From Mixophyes australis (taxonomy: Eukaryota; Chordata; Amphibia; Anura; Limnodynastidae): DNA of 64,000 nucleotides. The translations under genes and the position numbers were made by a program. Under the pieces are notes generated by a model, which searched no databases, had not been told where the DNA came from, and saw nothing but the letters and a program-made list of their open reading frames with translations. The stretch's first letter is position 1; each line of letters begins with the position of its first letter. Location of the stretch: contig JAVHZZ010000003.1 of assembly GCA_036250195.1 (NCBI GenBank), forward strand, positions 295,831,565 to 295,895,564, in the 5' to 3' direction. Shown piece after piece: positions 35,110 through 46,943 of this stretch.

Positions 35110-36380
35110 ACTGCAATTAGAGGGCGCATTTGGGAGAAAGAAAGGGGACAGTGGTAAAGGCAAGCCCAAATGGTCCCCAGCAACACAACAAACAGGGTGG
35201 CATAGGTGGTCCATCCTGTCACAGTGAAAAATATACTTTGGCATAGCTTGAAATAATAGTGAACAATACAGTAATATCAACAACATAAGACAAAAACATT
35301 AATTGTCACAACCATATGCACTGGATCAATATATCAGATGCTAACATTACAGGCTCCTACTACTGGGAATAATTTCAAGGGGTGAATGCATATATATTTA
35401 TCTCTACAATATACTGCCAAGCACACACACACACTGGCAGCCCTCAAACACACCACACAAATGGAGCAATGCACTGCAAGTTGAGGCCCTTCTGTATGGA
35501 TGCCAGCATGGCATAGAAGCACCATGTGACCAGTTTGCAGCTTTTAGGGGTCTTTCAATCACTTGCAGTAAGGTATAACAGTCACAGTATGCAAATCCAT
35601 CTGTAGCAACAACTGTAAATTCTCAGCTTGTATCCTTGCTTACTTGTATCTTGGGATTTGTAGTTCCACAACTTTATTGCTAGTTAACTTTAGCATTGTG
35701 GTATAAGCTCAAATGCCGATTGAACAAAAAATTGGTGCAAATTTACCTGTCCACCCATCTATCCCTGACTCTTCAGCCCTTGTGGCCAGATATAGTCCAA
35801 ACTCCACTTGAATTACTCAAATAGGTAAAGAAACCACAGTTACTTATATGCACCAGTGTGGGTCCCAGGATCTGGACTTGAATCCCTCTAAAATGGCTGA
35901 CTTGCCAAATATCCTTCCTCAGAGGTGTATGCAAACCTCCTCCTGCACCTTCAAACTGTGACTTCCCAGCAAGTTCTGTTCACCACTCCTCTCTGCTCTG
36001 ATACACCTCAAGTCAGTTTTCTCTGCCCAGATCACCAATCAAGTGCCCTCATGCTTAGGGTCACCTTCTTCGGACTTGTCACACAGCTCAGTCTCTCTCC
36101 CCTCTGCTCTGGAATTTTTCCAGTCTCTAAACACACAGACCCGTTTGGCTCTGCCCACTTTTCAAGGTAGCCTTGTTGGAGATGTAGTTTCCTTCTGGTA
36201 AACAACAATGTCCACCTCTTTCCATACTGATGCAAATGTGATTAGTAGCCCCTGGGTGCTCAAGTCCAACTGCAGCTTCCCCAGGGGTTACAATAGTAAA
36301 AAAAATCTTATAGCTTAAACAAGATAAGTAACAGAGAGTTAGGGAACCTAAGTATAAAAACTATAGATATGGGGCCTGAT
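35110..36380. other. intronic repeat-like sequence, unclassified
   Basis: It holds a short (CA)n (35401-35412) and text such as 'ccaggggttacaatag'. No motif allowed a class assignment and no coding content was seen. Confidence 0.35.
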
Positions 36381-37036
36381 TCATCTTCGTAAGTAAGACC
36401 ATTTACATGCTGTATTTTGCATGAAGTAGGTCTGCGCATGCTTAGAAACGGACCTTACACCAATAACCGCAATTGCATGCAATTGAAGTCCGAATGCAAA
36501 TGACAAGGTTGAACGTAGGCAATGTTCAGTGAGGGCTAACGGAGGCAGTGCCAATGCAGATGTGGCCAATTCAAGTCCTGGGTTTCTCTTAAGTATGTGT
36601 TTTTTAGCTGTGTCATTTGCACTAGCTACAGGTCGGGTGTAAGTGCCGACTGATAGTGATGATGGACATGGCATAGTCTTTGTATTAAAAACTACACAAA
36701 TGCATGTCACTAGATAGCACAGTATGTAAGTAAGATAGACTATAAAAAAGCATTGTATGTACAGTAAGCATTAAGAATATTCTGATTTATGTATTTAATG
36801 TTCAAAAAAAATGGAAACAAAATTCAGCATTATTAGGTCAACAATTCACATGGTGGACAGTTTTATTAGGTCGACAATTCAAATGAACTATTTTGCATTA
36901 TGGTCTTGGTCTACTACCTCATGTAAGATGCTTTGTGGTCGACAGCTAGACATTTATTTGATCAACATTCAGAAAGTTAACAACATTAGGTCAAGTTTTT
37001 GTTTACAAATATTTTTATTAATGATTATAGTATTAA

Positions 37037-37298
37037 GGGGGGTATTCAATTGTTTGTTTTAACGCGCTAAAACCAAAAAAAACGAGCGCTCTAAAAAAAC
37101 TTCATATTATACGGTAATTTTGCGCGCGTAAACAGTTAATACGGTACTTACTCGCTGCCAGCGGGCTGAATTTCAGCTCGCTGCTCAGGGAGCTGCGAGA
37201 TGAAATTTAGCGAGTAATTACCGTATTAACGGTAATATTTTTAGAGCGCTCGTTTTTTTTGGTTTTAGCGCGTTAAAACAAACAATTGAATACCCCCC
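37037..37298. mobile_element. MITE, ~60-bp TIRs, 3-bp TSD TAA
   Basis: Left end ggggggtattcaattgtttg and its exact complement at the right continue as inverted repeats for about 60 bases (through taacgcgctaaaacc and the gagcgctct block). TAA flanks both sides (37034-37036, 37299-37301). The centre has a second palindrome around 'cgctgctcagggagc'. TIR form and TAA duplication fit a PIF/Harbinger-type MITE. Confidence 0.88.
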
Positions 37299-38044
37299 TA
37301 AGAGTTGTTCATTTGTTTTGCATTCTGATGTAACCTTATAGTGCACATATGCATGTGTGTATCTTGTGGTCTGTTCTGTGTGTCTACATATGGCAAGTAA
37401 CATTTAGGCAGATGCGGTGGTGGAGCTAAAACTGGGTGGAAATAAAGCCTTAAGATAGGTTGGTTTAGTGAGACACAGGGCACAGTTGTAAGATAAAAGA
37501 ATAAATCTGAAGTGGAGGAATTTTTGCAAGTAACGAGTTTATTAAAAATTGCAGGTTGATCTGGCATTTCAAAGACAGGGAAGTGGGATGATATGCATAA
37601 GGTTTGCAGGATTGCGGGTACATTAAGGTGGGTGAGATTTGGGTAGGAAGGATTGATGAGAGCAGAGAGTGGAGATAAAGCAGGACCCAGGGTTGGGAGA
37701 GATGTCATCAACAGCCAGGAAAAGGATCAAAGTGAGGAGGAAGATGCGGGTGGAAGAAATGTGTGTGAAGAGCTTATTGTAGTAAGAGGGTGAGGAGGGT
37801 GCATAGGGGGATAGAATGTATTGCGGGGACTGCGAAAGAAAGGGCAAGACATACTGTGAGATGTGGGTTACCAGAAGGGAGAGAAGGAGCGGGGAAGTAT
37901 CTGATGAGGGGGTAAGTGGGATAGGGATGGAAAATATATAGGAAGCAGGGAGGAGCAGAAGGTCAAGAGATACACAAAGGGGCAGAAGATATGGAGTAGG
38001 ATTAAGCCCAAGTAGATGAGCCGAGATGGTAAATAAGGAAGGAA

Positions 38045-38155
38045 AACCCGCAGTTTAGTAAATATACCCCCTAGTCTTTTTCATGTAAGCTTGTCTGCAA
38101 ACTTAGTTGCTTTCTGTCAATTTATCATTCAGAAATCTAGTTTTTCCAGAAATCA
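38045..38155. repeat. local duplicate of 39386-39496
   Basis: About 110 bases (from aaacccgcagtttag through cattcagaaatctag to tttccagaaat) match 39386-39496 with two differences. The copy here begins inside the right end of a 'tatttactaaact' MITE but lacks the rest of that MITE. Confidence 0.9.
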
Positions 38156-39233
38156 GAGAGAGCAGTAGTAAGGAGGAAAGTGAGGTGGAGGCAGGGAACT
38201 TGACAAGTTGCGGGTGCAGAATTGCAAGGAGCAGAAGTGAGGAGGAAGTAACGGCAGGGGGGAAAATAGGATGCCCCATCTAACACAATAATTCTTATTG
38301 TGCAAGTTATCACAGAAATAACGCTCTATGTGAAAATGTTGTTAATTTTCTGAATGTCGATCAAATATGATTTGCAAAGCATTTAGAACAAAAAATAGAA
38401 AAAGTGAAATAAAGAGTATATTTTACTTTTGAAATAGGGGATCTTGCTCAAATGTGCTCTGTGAGTCTCACAGCATGTTTCACTGGATGTAAACTAGTAT
38501 AAATACAAATATGACTGTTCTATATCTGGCATCAACAACATCCAGATTTTATTGTAATATATTAAATAACATTTCATGAAATGAATCAAGTAATCATATG
38601 GTGCAGATTAATGTTACATTTCTCCTATTATATCGGTGCAGCTATTTCTACAGACTTCCTTGAGATATAACTGATTGAACTGTTCTCTTTATTGTAGCTG
38701 GGTACATTTTGTTTGCTTATTTTAGTTATTTTGCATTCACCATGTTCTCGCAATGTTTTGAAATAGTGACCGTGGATTGCAGACTCTATTTAGTAGAGTT
38801 GCTGGAACAACACAGAACATGGCAGAAAACTACCACTGCATTTGTTCCTTGCCCACCAATCCACCAGTTAATAGAAGGCAGCCACAAACAAACATAAGAA
38901 CATCATCAGTGAAACACCTTAGCAAAACAAATTTAATACAAGCAGCCAGAACTCTGGCCAGTAACTAGCCAAGAGACCATTGACCAGTAAAGTTATCTTG
39001 CTGTCTTCTGCTGTTGAGTGGCACCAATCACCATCCTCCATTCTGGACATTTCGAGTCGATTAAGGGGGAAGTTAAAAAAGTGTTGTTGTTTTTTAAACC
39101 CTGTCAAAGTGAACACACTGTATATTTCTTGTAGATGTATCCCCACATATGTCTCATAGTTTGAAGCCACAGGATAATAATGTGTATCAGAGCTTTGACA
39201 TTCAAAAGTAATTATTGCTGAGTTGGTAAAGAC

Positions 39234-39413
39234 CTAGGGGTATATTTACTAAACTGTTGGTTTGAAAAAGTGAAGATGTTGCCTACAGCAACCAATGAGC
39301 TTCTAGCTGTCATTTTGTAGCATGCACTAAATAAATGATAACTAGAATCTGATTGGTTGCTATAGGCAACATCTTCAATTTTTCAAACCCGCAGTTTAGT
39401 AAATATACCCCCT
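39234..39413. mobile_element. complete 'TATTTACTAAACT' palindromic MITE
   Basis: Begins ctaggggtatatttactaaa and ends tttagtaaatataccccctag, a nearly perfect inverted repeat, with 'gatgttgcctacagcaacca' and 'tggttgctataggcaacatc' as inner arms. It is 180 bp. Half copies lie at 25803-25905 and 48950-49066. Confidence 0.85.
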
Positions 39414-39899
39414 AGTCTTTTTCATGTAAGCTTGTCTGCAAACTTTGTTGCTTTCTGTCAATTTATCATTCAGAAATCTAGTTTTTCCAGAAATTAGATA
39501 CCTACACCAAGCAAATGAATGTGTGTGTTTGAAATAGTCTTACTTTTCCAGTTAGAATTCTGGCTACATCTCCATGCTCTCTATCAGCCAGTGAGCAATA
39601 CGCATTGTTCCTGGGTTGGTTCCTGGTTCCCATGTTGGTGTGCTTTTCCTTGCCCAGCTAAACAAAGAGTGGTGGTCCAGGTTTCTCACACAGTGTTCCT
39701 TGGTTATCACTGTTAGTTCCAGTTACTGGTGTCCTTTGTGTAGATTAATATTTTCTGTTTCTACAAAGTGGCCCAATATGAAAGCTTAAATGAAAGCAAG
39801 GTAATCAGCTGTTGGAGATGACAGAGAGGAAGGAAGAATTCTTACTAGAATGTTTGCTGCGGCTAAATTAAAATACTAAAATTTTGGTGGCTGTGGAAA

Positions 39900-40465
39900 A
39901 ACGTCTGGCCAAACACGGACATAGTGGACACACTGGACAACCACTGCTATATCAAACTCCATAAGCACTATGTCAGCATTGCCAATAGGCATGGAGAAGA
40001 AAGGTCGAACAGTGACAGCTTATTAATGCATATTTAATGACTGCTGTCTTTGAAATTGTAGAATTCTTACCAGAACACCTTCTTCTGCCCTGTTATCATC
40101 TGTGCTCTCCTGAAGATGCTTGGTGCTGCACATCCAAGGCTCCCATGTCACCTATGAACAGTTCCAACATGAAAATGCAGAAGAATATTGGCTGGAAATC
40201 TTGTCTGTATATGCTTTAAAGCTTTCAGTATGAAATCTCTGCATCTGCTCTTGAGGTTTGTTTCAATGGTATCATCAAGCTGTGCACCTCTTACACTCAT
40301 TGGGAAATGGGCTACAAAAATCACAGCACATAGTGGGAGCAGGTTGGAGACATCACTCAAACTCACACTAGAATATTTTCTGTAGCTGAGTGCTGCACAA
40401 CACAACACTTCAAGGAGTGGAACAACACTTATGAAGGTCGCTGGACAGTCACAAATAAAAGCAAC
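39900..40465 (-). pseudogene. possible hAT-like transposase fragment
   Basis: On the minus strand the segment LDDTIETNLKSRCRDF followed by ILKALKHIQTRFPAN (about 40290-40180) resembles the region before the C-terminal dimerisation domain in ZBED/hAT-type transposase relatives. The frame is open from 40507 to 40148 but is cut at its 5' end by the L1 insertion at 40485. No catalytic residue can be assigned and downstream frames have many stops. The match is by resemblance only. Confidence 0.28.
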
Positions 40466-40484
40466 GATTAAAAATATTATAACT

Positions 40485-41308
40485 CGGGGGCGTGGCTTGG
40501 ACTTCACGCTAGCAGGACGTGTTGTGCCTGAGCTCCTCGGAAATATATTTCAAAACCCAGCCTGCCGGCACCAAAACCAGGAGTGCGGGAGACCCGACAT
40601 CGCCCGGAAACCCTCCGCAGAAGGGAGGACGCAGTCCCTCCAGGCCCGTGAGATTAATCCTGGCTGCGGGAGACGGTCCGGACACCGTCAGTTTGAAGCG
40701 GGACCCCTGGAATCGGCCCGTTGGTGTGTCAGTGCGGATACCCATCCCTTCTTGAACCCCAGGGCTCTCAGCTCTTTGACGGGACAACCGTGAGTAACAA
40801 CAAGGTGCCGGGCCCCCGCTACCGCTCGCAAAAGTTATTATCCCTTTGTAGCCCTGCTATAAATTAAAAAAAAAAAAAAAAGCACTGCTGGGGGGGGGGG
40901 CGAGTCTTGGTCTACCAAGCCCCACAAAGCAGGGTCTGCAAATTCCCCCACTTCAAAGGCTATATTGACTTTGCTCCCTAGGCCTCTAAGGGGTTAATCT
41001 CTGTTGAATACAGCCTCTGTTGCTGCAGTTGTTTGTTGCCTGCTCTGAAGTTCCTGCATCTGCCATCTAGTGGTTGCTCTGAAAATTGCTACTATTTATC
41101 TCTCAAGCTCATTCTTGTATGGTGTCACAGCTCCACCTGGTGCTTGCTCTCAATTCTCTGTCCTGCAGTGATCATTCAAAACCTCATGTAGGCTGTTTCC
41201 AGCTCCTCTCAACCTGTAATGGCCACCTAGCCCACCTGGGTTGGCCCCCCGTTCATCTGTTTAATTTTCAATATCGATGAATTGTTCGCCAGGTAACCCG
41301 CATTCAAC
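40485..41308 (+). promoter_or_regulatory. L1 5' UTR / presumed internal promoter region
   Basis: GC-rich opening, CpG-containing (40485-40850), then an A-run (40866-40881) and a G-run (40890-40899). LINE 5' UTRs normally hold an internal promoter; no specific box could be assigned. Confidence 0.55.
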
Positions 41309-42233
41309 ATGAATAAGTCAGCGAGCAGAGGTCGCAGGGGGCGCAACGGGAGAGATAACACAACATTTTTCACGTCAGGACAAAGCATCTCCTCCTCGTT
41401 CACCACAAGGGGCTCATAGCGCTCATGATTCTCCTAATACCACCATCCCTTCCACTAAGGCAGACTTTGCTGAATTACGTAACTTAATAGTGGATCGTAC
41501 CTACGCCTTCTCCACCGACCTCCAAAAGGCCATTGGAGATCTTAAAGCGGAGATGGTCATAATCTCCAAAAGGACCTCGGTCCTCGAAAACAAGATGGAG
41601 TCATCTGTCAAATTTCAAAGTGAGGCATCTCATGACCTAGATTTCCTTTTAAAAGAAAACGACTTCTTCAGAGATAAGTTGGAGAACATGGAGAACAGGG
41701 AGCGTCGCAACAATCTGAGATAACGCAATATCCCTGAGTCAGTCGAGCCTAATGACTTAGAAGACTACGTGAGCAAATTCTTCGCCTCTTTGGATCCCAC
41801 AGTTTCCAACCATCCACTGCAGTTAGAGCGGGTGCACAGAGCCTTGAGACCTCGTCCGAAGGACACTGAGCCCCCCAGGGATGTGATTCTACGTCTTCTC
41901 TCCTTCAAGACCAAGGAACTTATATCTAACGCAGTTAGGAATTCTGCCTACACCCTCTTCGAGGGCAGCCGTATCCAAGTGTTCCAGGATTTGGCCCCGT
42001 CAATGATTGCCAAAAGGCGGGACCTCAGAGAGACCACACGAATCCTAAGAGAAAACGGATACAAATATCGCTGGGGATTTCCTTTCCGCCTGATAATTGA
42101 AGTTGAAGGTCGTCAAGAGTCAATTCGTACCCCAAGTGAAGGGAAGGACTTGATTCATAGGCTTAACCTCTTTCGTCACGACAGGATGGCGGAGGGTGAT
42201 TCTCAGAGTTCATCAGGACAACAACCCCCATGA
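41309..42233 (+). pseudogene. L1 ORF1 (RNA-binding chaperone), two lesions
   Basis: ORF1p coats LINE RNA and assists target-primed reverse transcription. The presumed start is ATG 41309 (MNKSASRGRRGRNG, basic). A T-run at 41366-41370 shifts the frame by one base: an N-terminal frame stops at 41417, while the continuing frame carries KADFAELRNLIVDRTYAF. A coiled coil follows (about 41500-41700: LKAEMVIISKRTSVLENKM...) and then ENRERRNNLR before an in-frame TAA at 41721-41723. The RRM-like and C-terminal part continues (LERVHRALRPRP, PRDVILRLLSFKTKE, WGFPFRLIIE) to TGA 42231-42233. About 307 codons in total, usual for L1-type ORF1. Confidence 0.88.
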
Positions 42234-42829
42234 TATGTGTAACTGTATATTTCATTTAGGAGGTTCTAAATGTTCATAACTTCGTTTTTACTGTCTTCAT
42301 CTCTCCTTGCTCTGTTTACAAATTGTTTAAATGTTGATTTCTTCATGTTGATTTTTTTTTTTTTTTTTTTACTGCATCATTATCAGGTGCAGATGTTCCT
42401 GGTTGCCAGTTTCGTTGATATTTATTTGCATTGTTTTATATACGGATGAACGGGGGACTCTTTGTGTCCTCCTAGCCGCGCACCCACACCCATTGGGATT
42501 CATATATTTATTATATTAAGGTCCAAAAGTCTTTAGCATTCCCACACTCTGTGCCACGACATAAATTATTGTACAGGCGTACCTCGCCTGATTGTTTTTT
42601 GTTTTTTTTTCCCTTTGGTTCTTAGGCACTGACCCAGTAGGTATCCCCTCTTCCAGTGAGGGCCGAACCTACACCCTTTCCCCTTTACACTATATCTTCT
42701 CATCCTCCCCTTCTTTGTCTTTCCTAGCTTTTCTTTCCTAACTCTTTTTCCCCTCACTTTTATCTTCTCTGCATTACTGCCCGATAGCTTGCATACCTAT
42801 ACCTGGTGTTTTTCCTCAGAACATTAGAC

Positions 42830-45800
42830 ATGTCTCTCACATCTCTCTTTCTTAATGTGAAAGGGCTGAATACCCCACAAAAACGGTCTATGTTATTTCA
42901 CACAGTTCATAAAGTTAAAGGAGATGTAATTTTTTTGCAGGAAACCCATTTTAAAGCTGGTGGCCATCCCTCCTTGTCCTCAAGAAGATACTCCACGGCC
43001 TACTCCTCTCATCCCACAAAGAAAAATGGAGTCGCCATTCTTCTCCGTAACTCGGTTCCCTTTGTTACGTCAACAGTAAAGGATAATCCCGAGGGCCGGT
43101 TTCTCATTCAGACGGGAAAGATTGGGCATCTCGACATAACCTTTGCCAACATATACGCTCCTAACACAGGTCAGACTGCCTTTTTCAAACACTTTTTCTC
43201 AGAACTACACCACTCTCGTAAGGGTCTGCTCTTATTAGGAGGGGACTTCAACACTGTCATGTCCCCTTTTTTGGACAGATCAATCGCCAGACACTCCTCC
43301 CCACCATCACACACAAAAAATTTGCAACAACATGTGACTGAGGCCGGTCTCTTCGATATTTGGCGAGCGCTGTATCCCACTTCTAGGGACTTTACGTTTT
43401 ATTCATTTCCCCACCAATCCTATTCTCGGATAGACATGTTTATGGGGTGTTCAAACATATTCCAGCACATAAAAAAGGCTGATATTGTCCCTAACACCTG
43501 GTCTGACCACTCCATAATATCACTTTCGGTGGACCTTCTTCAGAACCCCCGGGGCAGAACTTCTTGGAAGTTAAATGAGACCCACCTCAAACTCCCTGGG
43601 TTTAAAAACATCATAGCCGACTCCATCACAAATTATTTTGAGAATAATTGTAGTTTGGAGGTCCCGACCCCCACAATCTGGGAGGCCCATAAAGCAGTTA
43701 TTCGAGGTGACATTATACAATTTGCTTCCCGTAGAAAAAAAGATCGCAACGAGACACTTAACAAACTATCTCTTTAACTTAACGAGTTAGAATCGGCACA
43801 TAAGGAGTCTAACTCCCCCGCATTATTACAAAACATACAAAAGATCAGAGGAGAAATTCACTCGATTCTCGTAGAAAAAACTGAACGTCAGCTAAGATGG
43901 CTTAACCAAACCTTTTATGAGAAGGGAAACAAGGCCGATACACTCTTAGCCAAAAGATTAAGGGTTAAGCGAGCTTCTCAAATGATCACTTCAATTAGAA
44001 ACAAAAGCGGAAACTTGTCCTACGACCTTAGGGTCATTAATAATACTTTCCACAACTACTATGAAAAGTTGTATAACCTTCATAAGGATCAGACTACCCG
44101 TTAGCTCCCCCTCAAGAGATTAACTCATATTTAGACAAATGCTACCTGCCCACACTAACGCCACATCAGGCATCATCCCTTAACAAAGTCATTACAGTGG
44201 AGGAGGTGACTTACGCGTTGAAAACCCAGAAAAAATCTAAAGCCCCTGGGCCTGACGGATTCATGATGTCATATTATAAAACGTTCTCTAAAGAGCTGGT
44301 GCCTCACATGACTCACTTATTTAACAGTATACTGTCAGGAGGTAAATTTCATGATGAATCCACTCGCTCTACCATAGTGGTGATCCCCAAACCAAATAAG
44401 GACCCTATGTGTTGTTCTAGCTACCGCCCTATTTCATTAATCAATGCTGACATCAAACTTTTCTCTAAAATATTGGCAATTCGTTTAAACGCTTATATGC
44501 CAGCTCTAGTTTTTCCTGACCAAGTGGGTTTTGTCCCTTCTAGACAAGCATTGGACAACACCAGACGTACAATAGACATAATAGCCTATGTCAACCAGAA
44601 CAAGATCCCATCAGTTGTTCTGGCTCTAGACGCTGAAAAGGCCTTTGATAGGCTCTCATGGCCCTTCATGTTTCGAACTCTTAGTCATTTTGGACTGAAT
44701 GGGGCCTTTTTATCGGCCATTCAGGCTTTATATCATCGTCCCTGCTCTTCTGTATTGACAAATGGCTTACTGTCCCGGGCTTTCTCTTTAGGTAATGGCA
44801 CAAGACAGGGTTGCCCTTTATCGCCTTTACTATATGCCTTGAGCATCGAACCATTGGCGGCCGCCATTAGACAAAACCCAGATATCACAGGAATCCGAAT
44901 AGGTCCCCGTCATTTTAACATCTTGTTATTTGCCGACGACGTCCTCTTAACGCTCTCTAATCCTCTAATCTCGCTCCCAAATTTGTTTAAGGAACTCAAA
45001 GAGTACGGTTTTATGTCAGGATATAAGATAAACAACTCCAAGTCGGAGGCTCTCTCCCTACAAGTTTTTAGTGTAACTAAAACCGCACTTGAATCCTCGT
45101 TCAGATTCCAATGGCGCCCCAAGGCGTTACGGTATTTGGGAGTTCAGATAACGAAGGAAGTTAGTCAGTTGTTTCATGCCAACTTTACTCCTCTTTTTGA
45201 ATTCATAAAAAAAGATCTTATAAAATGGGACCCGCTTTTTATCTCCTGGTTCGGTAGGATCAGTGTCATAAAAATGAACGTTTTACCTCGAATTTTATAG
45301 TTGTTTCAAACGCTGCCCATATCAATCCCAGGCACTTTTCTAGCTAACCTGCAAACAATATGTGGTAAATTCATTTGGCAAGGGAAAAAGTCGAGACTTA
45401 AGCGTTCATGTTTAGCTAAGTCCTCTCACTCGGAAGGCTTCGGGCTTCCGTTTTTTGACCGTTACTACCACGCATTTAACCTTAGTCATGTCATTTCCTG
45501 GCAGTCTGCCCCGGGCACTAAGAGGTGGGTCGACCTGGAGAATTCACTCACTCCAGATTATACATTGAATGCTCTTCCTTGGCTCCCTCGGAGTCAGAGA
45601 CCGGCCTCAGTCTATGCCCACCCCTCTATTCAGTTCACCCTTAACATATGGGACAATGTGCACACTAAGTGGCAGCTCACCTCATTCCCCTCTCCTCTCA
45701 CTCCGCTGTGGTATCATCCAGACTTCCCGGCAGGGAATCACAAGGCGTTCGCGCGCCCTTGGCAGGAGGCGGGTATCACTCAGTTCACTCATATTCTAGG

Positions 45801-46619
45801 AGTATATGCTCCCCAGACTTTTCAGATTTGAGAGAAAAAAAAGGGTCTTCCCTCATCCTTGCACTTTGCGTATATCCAAATACGAGGTTTTATACAATCC
45901 CTCTGTAGGACTTCTAAGTTACGTTTGCCCACACCATTTGAGAGGAGTTGTATGGTCCGCTCCGGAGCCTCCGGATTGATATCTCTGATTTACCACGCCT
46001 CCCTGAACCCAGAAACTGGTATCATTGAACCATTGGAGTCGGCCTGGGAGCGGGATGCTGGCAAATCCTTGGGACAGGAGAGATGGTCCCAGCTCAGGCT
46101 CAGGATCGCCAAGATATCCATCAACACATCAATAGGAGAAAACACATTCAAAGTGTACACAAGATGGTACCTTGTTCCTTCGAGACTACATATAATCTAC
46201 CCAGGCACCTCTGATCTCTGTTGGAGGAGATGTGGGGAGGTTGGTTCATTCTATCACATTTGGTGGACGTGCCCCAGCATCTCTAATCTTTGGTCCCAGG
46301 TTGCTGACCTTATCACAAAAATTCTAGAGATTGAGGTGTTGCCAGACCCTCTGGTTATGCTGCTGTGTTCTCGGGTCCGGTCCCTTAACAAACATGGAGA
46401 CAAGCTTGTGCAGCATATTTGTGCAGCAACCCGTTTGCAATAGCTAAGGAGTGGAAATCCCTTTCCCCTCCAAGTCTCCACAGCATAGTCTCCCGGGTCT
46501 GGTATATGGCCTCAATGGAATACATTAATAGTCTTCTTCACGATAAAATACCAAATTTTCATAAGGTGTGGGACTTCTGGTATTCTTTCTATCAGACTTC
46601 ATTGCCTGCCACTCAGTGA
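42830..46619 (+). pseudogene. L1 ORF2 (endonuclease-reverse transcriptase), six lesions
   Basis: ORF2p nicks the target and reverse-transcribes the LINE RNA. AP-endonuclease: LNVKGLN (start, 42845), LQETHF (about 42935), LLGGDFNTVM (about 43230), RIDMFM (about 43430), WSDHSIISL (about 43500). RT: SKAPGPDGF (44236), PKPNKDP...YRPISLIN (44387), LALDAEKAFDRL (44620, motif A), GTRQGCPLSP (44796, motif B), LLFADDVLL (44923, motif C with FADD), RYLGVQI (45130). The C-terminal zinc-like motif CWRRCGEV...HIWWTCP is near 46220. Lesions: TAA 43775, one-base loss near 44097, TAG 45298, one-base loss near 45818, one-base gain in an A-run near 45840, and a frameshift near 46435. Confidence 0.92.
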
Positions 46620-46943
46620 ATTGCGTTTTCTACTCATTTTCTAGTGTGGGATCTGTTTCCTCCAGGGGGGTTGTCGAGTTATCCCTCTGTCCCTTTCCCC
46701 TCTTAACTTTTTTCTCTCTTTATCTTTCTTCCCCCTATCTCCCCCCTCTCTCCTTTTTCTTTTCAATAAAACTTATGAAAAATACAACAACATAGGGTTT
46801 CCCATTAATGGGTCTTTCCAAGGCTTACAGTTGGATCATACCATTTATGATTACTGTTTTGTTTTGTATACAGTATCCCTGTATTTTCACTTCGGATTGT
46901 TTGTAACTCGTGTTGTTGTTGAAAAAAAAGAGTTAAAAAAAAA
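46620..46943 (+). other. L1 3' UTR with internal AATAAA and extended tail
   Basis: A pyrimidine-rich stretch leads to AATAAA (46765-46770) and an A-rich cluster (atgaaaaatacaacaaca), after which 145 further bases lie before the terminal A-run at about 46935-46948. Either the true UTR is long or the element carries a 3' transduction picked up by readthrough of the first signal. Confidence 0.6.

Larger units (their letters stand above)
40485..46943 (+). mobile_element. near-complete L1/Tx1-type LINE with 15-bp TSD
   Basis: The 6459-bp element starts cgggggcgtggcttgg and ends in a poly(A) tail. The flanks carry aaaaatattataact at 40470-40484 and 46944-46958, a perfect 15-bp duplication of the type made by target-primed reverse transcription. 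The order is 5' UTR (40485-41308), ORF1, spacer with T-rich runs (42234-42829), ORF2 and a 3' UTR with AATAAA at 46765-46770. Few inactivating lesions are present (two in ORF1, six in ORF2), so it inserted relatively recently. It is antisense to CCDC170. Confidence 0.93.

Noticed and set aside
34875..35120. 81-codon plus-strand frame after the nested LTR
   Set aside because: It falls in what looks like LTR/leader sequence; no protein motif.
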